Shown here piece by piece: positions 8,850 to 16,058 of a stretch of DNA of 64,000 nt; the first letter of the stretch is position 1, and each line of letters starts with the position of its first letter. Location of the stretch: positions 1 through 64,000 of the forward strand of contig JAHELC010000008.1 of NCBI GenBank assembly GCA_024644405.1, read 5' to 3'. The position numbers and the translations under genes were made by a program. The notes under the pieces are model-generated. The model saw only the letters and a list, made by a program, of their open reading frames with translations. It ran no database searches and was not told where the DNA came from. The DNA comes from Nitrospinaceae bacterium. Its GTDB lineage: Bacteria; Nitrospinota; Nitrospinia; Nitrospinales; Nitrospinaceae.

Positions 8850-10886
8850 ATGAGTTCCATTAAAAGCCCTTTCCACCCCGGGAATTATCTCAAATATAAA
8901 TATACGGCCGGGATTTCCGTGCTGTTCATATTCTTGATGGGTTTTGTTGTTCAGGGATGCGTCGTCCATAAACACGGGCATAGACATCGCTCTTACGTGA
9001 AACCGGCACCAGTCACCTTTACCTTTAACAGCCATCACCGGCACACGGTCCAGAATTATTACCACCGCCACCCACTTAATTACCATGGCAACAAGCACGG
9101 TTCGAGGCAACAATGGAAATATAAAAGAAAAGCCTACTTATCCCGAGGAATACAGATGCGGGGGATACCTGTCAATTTAAGTCGTCAGTTGCCATCGGCC
9201 CCTCGTGGCACACGATATATTTACGTTGACGACCAGTTACTTCTGGTTAATGTGAAGACCCGTCGGGTATTGGATTTCATAAATATTAAGGTGTCGACCC
9301 AGCATCAGAACGCCTATAACCGGAATCCGGCTACAAAAACAGTAGACCAAATACCTTCCTACGAAGACCAACACCCCTCGAATCGGCATCTGCCACCTCC
9401 TCATGCGAGATCCCATGAAGTTTCGAAGGGCAAACCGTTCATGCAAGACGAACACCCCTCGTCCCATGGCCAGGGCCGTCGCATGAACAAAGGCAAACCC
9501 TACATAGGAGGCGAACATCCGTCTCAGCAGTCCATGAACGACCGGGGTCGCGGTCCAGGACACGGACAGGGGAAACCGTTATGGGGAGACGACCATCCGT
9601 CTTCCCAGGGCAAAAACCATAAAAAGGGTCTATCAAAGCCTGAGAGAAATCCAAATCATCCTTCTTCTCACGGCCAAGGCAACAGAGGACACCAGGGTAA
9701 ACCTATTCGAGAGGAAGATGATTCTTTATCTTATACAAAAACCGATAAAGGCCATCAGAAGGGTGGCCCCCAATGGGAAAAGGACCACCCATCGCCCATG
9801 AAACAGGGTAAATCGGGAAAACCCAAAAAGGGAAACGACCACCCCTCCTCCCACGTTAAAAAGGATAAAGGCAATCGGGGTGGATCGCAGGACGGCCAAA
9901 AAGGCGGACCTCCCAAAGGGCATGATCACCCCTCCCAAGGCAAGGGTAAACCTTCAATGGATAACCCGATGGCGGGTGATACGGAATCACACCCGATGAA
10001 CACCAAGGGAAAACCGGGTAAGGGAAAATCCAAAGGTAAGGGAAAACAAAAAGACACGTTTTCCGATTCTTCAGTGCAGAACGATTCTTCAGTGCAGGCT
10101 TTCTCTCCTTCGGAAAACAAGGGAAAACCGGGTAAGGAAAAATCCAAAGGCAAGGGAAAACAAAAAGACACGTTTTCCGATTCTTCAGTGCAGAACGATT
10201 CTTCAGTGCAGGCTTTCTCTCCTTCGGAAAACAAGGGAAAACCGGGTAAGGGAAAACAGAAGGACACATTTGCTGATTCTACAGAACAATCTTTCTCTCC
10301 TTCTAAGAACAAGGGCAAACCGTACAAGCAAGATCCGGGTTCCGCACGCGGAACTTCCGGCCAGGAAGACCGGGAACAGTACCAGCCCAGCTCCACAACC
10401 GAGGAGAACATTCAAATCGCCAAAGCAGAAAAAGGTCGTGGTAAAGGCCTCTCCAATAGGCCTGGCAAAGCTAAAAAAGCAAAACGCGATCAACACAAAC
10501 AGCAGAACATTTCTACCACTGCTGTCACACATCAGGAACCGGCCCCGAGCATGGCTCCACTGGAACCGGCCGTCACCGCCTCTTTCGCGCCATCGGTATT
10601 CGATAATAACGAACGAAACCTCATCCAGAGATATTTTCTGAATTCCAGCTCGAAAAACTCAGGCAAAGGAAAAGGGAAAAAATCCAGAGGACGAAACAAA
10701 AGCAATGGCCCCTCTGTCGCCAAGAGCGATATTCTGACGCAACCCACTGAACCCTTGCCGCGGGGCCTTGAATCCCAGCTTCCGCCTCCACCTCCCAACA
10801 CCCGGCGGGTGCTCTACAACCAGCAGGTTCTCCTCTTGGAAAGAGGAACCCATCGAGTCCTGGATGTGATCAACGTGAATAACTGA
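8850..10886 (+). CDS. Large repetitive His/Lys/Gly-rich lipoprotein with two RcnB/CigR-like end domains
   Basis: The start ATG 8850 has GGGAG at 8837-8841. A long basic N-region, a hydrophobic core and the lipobox VVQGC predict a lipoprotein of about 678 residues. The mature end is His-rich (CVVHKHGHRHRS). Residues about 55-155 form a first domain with PVTFTFNSHHRHTVQNYYHR, GIQMRGIPVNLSRQLP and LLLVNVKTRRVLDFINI, resembling RcnB/CigR-type periplasmic domains. The C-terminal about 90 residues repeat the plan (NNERNLIQRYF, LPPPPPNTRRVLYNQQVLLL, THRVLDVINV). Between them lie about 430 low-complexity residues with at least eight HPS-containing units (for example DEHPSSHGQ, DDHPSSQGK, NDHPSSHVK) and many GKPGKGK runs. 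The linker is strongly cationic. Function is unknown; metal, polyanion or surface-matrix binding is conjecture. Confidence 0.75.
   Translation: MSSIKSPFHPGNYLKYKYTAGISVLFIFLMGFVVQGCVVHKHGHRHRSYVKPAPVTFTFNSHHRHTVQNYYHRHPLNYHGNKHGSRQQWKYKRKAYLSRGIQMRGIPVNLSRQLPSAPRGTRYIYVDDQLLLVNVKTRRVLDFINIKVSTQHQNAYNRNPATKTVDQIPSYEDQHPSNRHLPPPHARSHEVSKGKPFMQDEHPSSHGQGRRMNKGKPYIGGEHPSQQSMNDRGRGPGHGQGKPLWGDDHPSSQGKNHKKGLSKPERNPNHPSSHGQGNRGHQGKPIREEDDSLSYTKTDKGHQKGGPQWEKDHPSPMKQGKSGKPKKGNDHPSSHVKKDKGNRGGSQDGQKGGPPKGHDHPSQGKGKPSMDNPMAGDTESHPMNTKGKPGKGKSKGKGKQKDTFSDSSVQNDSSVQAFSPSENKGKPGKEKSKGKGKQKDTFSDSSVQNDSSVQAFSPSENKGKPGKGKQKDTFADSTEQSFSPSKNKGKPYKQDPGSARGTSGQEDREQYQPSSTTEENIQIAKAEKGRGKGLSNRPGKAKKAKRDQHKQQNISTTAVTHQEPAPSMAPLEPAVTASFAPSVFDNNERNLIQRYFLNSSSKNSGKGKGKKSRGRNKSNGPSVAKSDILTQPTEPLPRGLESQLPPPPPNTRRVLYNQQVLLLERGTHRVLDVINVNN
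10005..10232 (+). repeat. Two tandem 114-bp repeats inside the large lipoprotein gene
   Basis: Two copies (10005-10118 and 10119-10232) are nearly identical. I count two base differences: G to A in the lysine/glycine run and T to C shortly after. They are followed by a shorter degenerate third copy from 10233. The period is 38 codons, so the frame is kept. Each copy also holds an internal near-duplicate of GATTCTTCAGTGCAG. The near-identity suggests recent duplication. Confidence 0.9.
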
Positions 10887-11059
10887 ATTTAGAAGCGTCC
10901 GGGGCATTGTCGAAGTCGCCTTTAAGCAGGCGAAATTCAAGGATAATCAAAAAAGACTTCGTATACCTCCGTGATCTGCTTAACATATTAGAAGGAATTA
11001 AATTTATCGTGAGGGGGCTTACTGCAGGAATTTCATATAGTTTTAGGGAGGTATTTGTT

Positions 11060-11302
11060 ATGATTTCTGATGAAACTCGGAAGATGCACCCCACGACCCG
11101 TTTAACCTTTAAACGATTTCTGGCGCCAACTTGTCTGGGGTTGGTTTTTATTTTGTTAACGGCCGTATTTATGTCCGGCTGTGTTGTCCACCGCCACGGA
11201 CATGGATACAAGCGCGGCCATGGACACCACCACAAAGGGCATATTAAAATTAAACCCTCCGTGGGGGTTTCTGTTTCCCCCATGATCGTCATTGATGATT
11301 GA
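11060..11302 (+). CDS. Small His-rich lipoprotein
   Basis: An 80-residue protein with start ATG 11060 and a strong Shine-Dalgarno AGGGAGG at 11045-11051. Residues about 18-40 are a signal sequence ending in the lipobox FMSGC. The mature part is only about 40 residues and very His/Gly/Lys-rich (HRHGHGYKRGHGHHHKGH), followed by a short valine-rich tail. It matches the start of the two flanking lipoproteins but lacks their C-terminal domain. It may be a minimal member of the same set, perhaps binding metal; function is not established. A longer in-frame opening from 10907 has no good ribosome site. Confidence 0.75.
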   Translation: MISDETRKMHPTTRLTFKRFLAPTCLGLVFILLTAVFMSGCVVHRHGHGYKRGHGHHHKGHIKIKPSVGVSVSPMIVIDD

Positions 11303-11320
11303 TTCAAGGAGAACCCGCTT

Positions 11321-11863
11321 ATGCTTTTCGACAAACCCGACCCAATGAACCCAAGCCTTCCGATCCAGTCCTCTAACACGGGGACTCGAACCCGGATGGC
11401 TTCATTCATCGCGATTCTGTTTCTGACCGCCGTTCTTGCTTCGGGATGCGTTATTCATGATCCCAACCGGGGTGGCTATAACACTTACGGAGGCCCGGTT
11501 GCCGTCCAACCCCGCGTAGCGGTCGCCGTTCCGGCACCGGTCACCTTTACTTTTACCGATAACCACAGGCACAGGGTCCGGGATTATTACCACCATCACC
11601 CACATAGATACGACAAACGGCACAAGTGGAAAAATAAGTGGAAGCGCAAGGGAAGAAAACACTTGCCACCGGGTCTGCGCAGACGGGATGTTCTGCCTCC
11701 GGGAATACAGATGCAGGTGATCCCCTCCGATTTAGGGCGCCAGTTACCCCCGCCGCCTCGCGGGACAAGATATGGTTATTATGAAGATCGGGTGCTTCTG
11801 TTTGATGTGCAGACCCGCGTGGTACTGGATTTCATCGATATAACGGTGTCAACGGGATATTAG
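11321..11863 (+). CDS. Lipoprotein with a single RcnB/CigR-like domain
   Basis: 180 residues from ATG 11321, with AAGGAGA at 11306-11312. The signal sequence ends in the lipobox LASGC. The mature part begins with a Gly/Pro/Val-rich stretch, then PAPVTFTFTDNHRHRVRDYY and a very basic His/Lys region. It ends with LPPGIQMQVIPSDLGRQLPP, GTRYGYYEDRVLLFDVQT and VVLDFIDITVS. This is the same order of elements as the N-terminal domain of the large lipoprotein at 8850, so the two are paralogues. An in-frame ATG at 11396 would leave a shorter signal sequence, but the ribosome site favours 11321. It converges on the next gene with a 16-base gap. Confidence 0.78.
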   Translation: MLFDKPDPMNPSLPIQSSNTGTRTRMASFIAILFLTAVLASGCVIHDPNRGGYNTYGGPVAVQPRVAVAVPAPVTFTFTDNHRHRVRDYYHHHPHRYDKRHKWKNKWKRKGRKHLPPGLRRRDVLPPGIQMQVIPSDLGRQLPPPPRGTRYGYYEDRVLLFDVQTRVVLDFIDITVSTGY

Positions 11864-11879
11864 ATCTGGCGGGAGGGAG

Positions 11880-14063
11880 TCACTTCTTTCCCAGACCTGA
11901 GAATTTGAAAATATCGGACATGGCGTTCAGGAAATTGGTTTGTTCCTGCGACTGCATGTCCTTTATTTTTTTGTCTTCATCAAAAATATTGAGACGAATC
12001 TCAGGCGGACGCCCCAACAAATTATAGAGCGCATGGGCGGTATGCACCGGCGGATGACAGGTCCCTTCTTTACAAACGTATGCCGTGGGCTGATTGGATA
12101 CCGGACCCCGCCCCTCCGCCCAGGGAATCCATTTCACGGTCTCCTCTCCCTGATACACCACCATCAGCTGATTAGGACGGTAATCACGGTATAGCGTCTC
12201 CAGCATGTTCTGATATTCCTTATCCCCCTCAGGTCCGGACAATACAATTTCCACCGGGGACGATTCCATGAAATCCATGGCGGACAGCATGCCTGTAAAG
12301 GCGGCGGGACGTTGTGCCATCTCTGCCTCAAACGCCTGCACTGTTTGTCGCCCCTTAGCCTCAAGTGATTTGTTGCCGGTCAGGTGCCCCAACCGCAACA
12401 GCGCGAGAGCAGCCACGGCATTGGCGGAAGGGGTGGCATCATCCATCGGATTTTTAAGACGCGCGACCAGGCGTTCATGATCGCTGCCCGTCATGAAAAA
12501 TCCTCCGCTTTTCTCATCCCAGAAGCGATCGATCATCGATTCAGCCAGCGCCTGGGCCTTCATGAGCCATTGTGATTCATACGACGCCTCGAAAAGCGTC
12601 ACCAGACCGTCCAGTAAATAAGCATAATCCTCCAGACACCCGTTGAACCGGGCCCGGCCATCCTTATATACCCGCAGAAGAGAGCCGCCCTGCCACAAGT
12701 TTTTCCAGATAAAATTCGCGCAGGTTGCGGCGCGTTTGAGATACGGCTCCCTGCGAAGCACTATAAACCCTTTTGCCAGGGCGGAAATCGTCAACCCGTT
12801 CCAACCCGCCAGTATCTTATCATCACGGTGTGGCTGAGGCCTTTTGTTTCGCGCTTCCAGCAGCGCTTGCTTGCCGCTTTTGATGATATGTCCGACTTCA
12901 AAAATGGGCATGCCTTCTTTGTCCGCGATGTTCTCCAAACTGTCGGTGATCCGCAAAACATTGCGCCGCTCGAAATTGCCACTCGGGGTAATGCCATACA
13001 CCATTGCGAAGACTTTGGCGTGGCGCGGGCCCAGCAGGTCCAGAACTTCCTTCAACTCCCAGGTGAAGTAAACTCCTTCCCGTCCATCAGTATCGGCATC
13101 CTGGCTGGTAAAAAACGCCCCCTCGGGGGAACACATCTCGCGGTCCAAATATTCAAAGATTTCTTCCGGTATGGTTTGGTAAATATCCTGCTGAGTGGCC
13201 TGGAACGCATCCAGATACAAGCGGGCCATGAGCGCATTGTCGCACAGCATTTTTTCAAAATGAGGCACCCGCCATTCCCGATCCGTCGAGTACCGGTGGA
13301 ATCCCCCACCCAACTGATCGTATAGGCCGCCTTCGGCCATGTGGGTCAGGCTCTTATCCACCATCATCAGCACATCATTGCTTTCCGAATGCACCCAGTG
13401 CCGGAGAAGCAGGGAGTACAGCATGGGTTCCGGAAATTTCATGCCCGCCCCGAAACCGCCGTAAGCTTCGTCAAACTTTTCGGTTAACAACTGCACCGCT
13501 GCGTTGATCAGGATTTGGGCAGAATTTTCCTGAGCGACGGCGGGTGTGTGCCGGGTATTGACCTTCCGGAGAATTTCCCCGGATCGGTTCTGAACCTGCT
13601 CCTTTTGATTCCGGTATTGATCATGGGCCTGCAGGAGCACTTCACCGAAGCCCGGTTGGTGGTTGACCGGAACCGGAGGGAAATACGTGCCTCCCAAAAA
13701 TGGCTCCTGCTCAGGTGTTAAAAACAGGTTCAAGGGCCAGCCGCCCTGCCCGTTCATGGCGATCAGGGCATTCATGTAAATCGCATCGATTTCCGGCCGC
13801 TCTTCCCGGTCCACCTTGATATTGACGAACCGCTCGTTCATCTGGCGTGCCAACTCCTCGTTGTCAAAACATTCTCGGGACATGACATGGCACCAGTGGC
13901 AGGCCGAATACCCGATGCTCAGGAAAATCGGCTTGTCCTCCTGCCGGGCTTTGTCCAGGGCCTCCGGCCCCCAGGGATACCAGTCCACCGGCTGGTGCGC
14001 GTGCTGGAGCAGGTACGGGCTGGTTTCCTGCGCCAGCCGATTGTTATATTCGGTCGATGCCAT
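11880..14063 (-). CDS. DUF255 thioredoxin-domain protein (YyaL/SPATA20 family)
   Basis: 727 residues. The N-terminal domain begins [20 protein letters not shown] and has a CxxC motif in [16 protein letters not shown], characteristic of the DUF255 thioredoxin-like fold. The remainder is an alpha/alpha-barrel resembling six-hairpin glycosidases or cellobiose epimerases ([48 protein letters not shown]). The family is widespread, but its biochemical role is not settled. No signal peptide is seen, so it is probably cytoplasmic. It lies 98 bases after the MlaA homologue on the same strand. Confidence 0.9.
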   Translation of the reverse strand: MASTEYNNRLAQETSPYLLQHAHQPVDWYPWGPEALDKARQEDKPIFLSIGYSACHWCHVMSRECFDNEELARQMNERFVNIKVDREERPEIDAIYMNALIAMNGQGGWPLNLFLTPEQEPFLGGTYFPPVPVNHQPGFGEVLLQAHDQYRNQKEQVQNRSGEILRKVNTRHTPAVAQENSAQILINAAVQLLTEKFDEAYGGFGAGMKFPEPMLYSLLLRHWVHSESNDVLMMVDKSLTHMAEGGLYDQLGGGFHRYSTDREWRVPHFEKMLCDNALMARLYLDAFQATQQDIYQTIPEEIFEYLDREMCSPEGAFFTSQDADTDGREGVYFTWELKEVLDLLGPRHAKVFAMVYGITPSGNFERRNVLRITDSLENIADKEGMPIFEVGHIIKSGKQALLEARNKRPQPHRDDKILAGWNGLTISALAKGFIVLRREPYLKRAATCANFIWKNLWQGGSLLRVYKDGRARFNGCLEDYAYLLDGLVTLFEASYESQWLMKAQALAESMIDRFWDEKSGGFFMTGSDHERLVARLKNPMDDATPSANAVAALALLRLGHLTGNKSLEAKGRQTVQAFEAEMAQRPAAFTGMLSAMDFMESSPVEIVLSGPEGDKEYQNMLETLYRDYRPNQLMVVYQGEETVKWIPWAEGRGPVSNQPTAYVCKEGTCHPPVHTAHALYNLLGRPPEIRLNIFDEDKKIKDMQSQEQTNFLNAMSDIFKFSGLGKK

Positions 14064-14161
14064 TCGAAGAGTTCACTTTTAATTAAAGTTCTGCTTTAGA
14101 TATGGATTCCCAAAGCATACAGAATATGGAAGGATGAATAAAGTTTTTATTCCAAGGAGGG

Positions 14162-15133
14162 CTATTCATCAACCAGAATTTCACGGCGCTGGTTATAAAA
14201 ATCACGGAGGCTTATATAGGGGTCGATGGCGCCTTCCTTCAACGCTTTGATATCTTCGATGAAGAATGAGGTCTCGTTGACCATCTGTTCGGAAGTGACG
14301 CCGGCACCGGTGGCAAAGTCGGGCACCAGCCAGAACAGGGGATTCATCAGGGCATCCACGGCCCGGCCCACGCCATCTCTGACCGAGGATGGCCCCAGTA
14401 AAGGAAGCACCAGATAGGGACCTGGCGGAATTCCGTAAAATCCCAAAACCTGGCCAAAGTCCTCATCCACCGGTTTTATACCGAACTCTTCATTTGCGAC
14501 ATCCACCATGCACACAAATCCCAGGGTGCAATTGATCAGGACCCGGCCGATCACCCGGCCGGCTTTATCCAGCTTGAACTGGAGCAAACTGCTGACAAAT
14601 CGTCCGGGGAAGGTCACCGTTTGATAAAGATTTCGTATCATGATCCGAAAGTTTTCGGCCAGCAGGTCTTTGTAGGTCTGTGCCACCGGCCGCAAAAAGT
14701 ATTCATAAAAGTGATCGTTGAACACATAAACCGGGCGGTTGTACCACCTCTCCAAAGGATCGGACATGTGAGCAATTTCTTTTTCTTCATCTGCAAAAGG
14801 GTCCTCTTCAAGATCAGAAGCCGTGTCGGCATCATCTCCAAAGGGATCATCCTCTTCCAGAGCTTCGTCGGAATAAGGGTCCACTTCCGGTGGATTCGCC
14901 GGTGGTTCGGCTTGTACCCGGTTAGAGTCCTGGGGAAGATTCTGGGACTTGAATACCACGTCGCCCTGAGCATTGAATTGGAGGGCGGATAAAACTTCCG
15001 CAGGGCTTGAGAAATAGGAGGCAAACGAAGAACTGGGAAGAACCAGCAGGCCAAGTACCAGACAATATAAGGGGAGGCGTTTTGCCTGCTCACAAAACGG
15101 TTTCCTTGAGCTGGCTGTGGTCTTAAAGATCAT
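14162..15133 (-). CDS. mlaA: MlaA/VacJ family protein with acidic linker
   Basis: Member of the outer-membrane lipid-asymmetry family, which removes misplaced phospholipids from the outer leaflet. The core is recognisable from SDPLERWYNRPVYVFNDHFY (about residue 120) through FPGRFVSSLLQ, GFVCMVDVANEEFGIK, DEDFGQVLGFYGIPPGPYLV and PLLGPSSVRDGVGR. From ATG 15133 there is a signal peptide (LYCLVLGLLVLPSSSFASYF) but no lipobox cysteine, unlike E. coli MlaA. About 80 residues with a very acidic segment (DEALEEDDPFGDDADTASD) precede the domain. An in-frame TTG at 15169 is an alternative start; neither has a clear ribosome site. No mlaFEDBC genes are nearby. Confidence 0.88.
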   Translation of the reverse strand: MIFKTTASSRKPFCEQAKRLPLYCLVLGLLVLPSSSFASYFSSPAEVLSALQFNAQGDVVFKSQNLPQDSNRVQAEPPANPPEVDPYSDEALEEDDPFGDDADTASDLEEDPFADEEKEIAHMSDPLERWYNRPVYVFNDHFYEYFLRPVAQTYKDLLAENFRIMIRNLYQTVTFPGRFVSSLLQFKLDKAGRVIGRVLINCTLGFVCMVDVANEEFGIKPVDEDFGQVLGFYGIPPGPYLVLPLLGPSSVRDGVGRAVDALMNPLFWLVPDFATGAGVTSEQMVNETSFFIEDIKALKEGAIDPYISLRDFYNQRREILVDE

Positions 15134-15223
15134 AGGTGAGTGATATTCAGGAAAATCCAGGGTCAGCAAAAAGGCACTAAAAAGGTATCAAATCAGTCTA
15201 ACAGAAGGCTTTAGGCATGGCAA

Positions 15224-15961
15224 TCAGTGGGGTTCCGGACTGGCCTCGGATAACCGTTTGAGGGTGGCTTCCTTGATATCGATTTTATTCTTGCGGGCCC
15301 GGGCAACCACACCCCAAGCTTGTTGATATTGCCCCTTATGGAAGTAGGCATCCACCAGAACACCATAGGCTGAATCGTTGAACTGATTATGGCCCAGAGC
15401 CTCCTCCAGTTTTATGATGGCCTCGTCGTGTTTTCCAAGACTGTTCAGGGCCGATCCCCAGGAAGCCAGGGCCTTGCTGTTTTCGGGATCCAGAAGAAGC
15501 GCATTTTCAAACTTATCAATCGCTTCCTCATTTTTATTCTCCACCAACAAAATCAACCCCCAGAAATAATAGTTTTTGGCCTGGTTGGGATCCAGCCGGG
15601 AGGACTGATCGAACTTTTCATAAGCTTCCTTGACTCTTCCCGACTTGGCCAGAGAAAACCCCCACAAAGTATGAGCTTCGGCATTATTGGGATTCATCCC
15701 CGCAGCTCTGGAAGCTGTTTCCGCCGCCTGATCATATTTCCCGAGAGTGTTTAATTCCCTGACTTCTGCCATCAATTTCCCAAACTGAACTTTCAACTCC
15801 TCGTGCTTTTTCTTTTCTTCGGTTCTTTGTTTATCCTTGGTGACATCTTCCTGCTTCTGTTCACGTATATCCTGCACCCGGTTTTTGGCCGACAGATAAC
15901 TGAATCCGAGAAAGATACAAATACAACACAGAACCCAAATAATTTTGATTTTACGGGGCAT
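15224..15961 (-). CDS. Membrane-anchored TPR protein
   Basis: From ATG 15961 (GAGG eight bases upstream on the minus strand) the protein is 245 residues. It has one N-terminal transmembrane helix (about residues 7-25), a charged coiled-coil-like stretch rich in K and E, and four to five TPR units (for example AEAHTLWGFSLAKSGRVKEA and SKALASWGSALNSLGKHDEA). The TPR part probably faces the periplasm as a protein-binding scaffold; this is inference. A longer in-frame opening from TTG 16078 overlaps the previous gene by 20 bases and lacks a ribosome site. It follows the MFS-SpeE-TPR fusion gene, suggesting shared expression. Confidence 0.78.
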   Translation of the reverse strand: MPRKIKIIWVLCCICIFLGFSYLSAKNRVQDIREQKQEDVTKDKQRTEEKKKHEELKVQFGKLMAEVRELNTLGKYDQAAETASRAAGMNPNNAEAHTLWGFSLAKSGRVKEAYEKFDQSSRLDPNQAKNYYFWGLILLVENKNEEAIDKFENALLLDPENSKALASWGSALNSLGKHDEAIIKLEEALGHNQFNDSAYGVLVDAYFHKGQYQQAWGVVARARKNKIDIKEATLKRLSEASPEPH

Positions 15962-16058
15962 TCGTTTCGCCTCAAATAATTCATCCAAACAAGCTTCAGG
16001 AGTATACAGACAACCGCATCGGGTATCAAAGTTTCTTTGCTCGCAGGCGGGCACTGTT

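Noticed and set aside
10005-10300. Tandem repeats considered as a CRISPR array
   Set aside because: The repeats are 114 bp, in frame, adjacent without spacers and coding. No cas genes are in the window.
11385-11400. A T-loop-like GGGGACTCGAACCCGG considered as a tRNA
   Set aside because: It lies inside a lipoprotein gene with a good ribosome site, and no acceptor stem or anticodon arm can be drawn around it.
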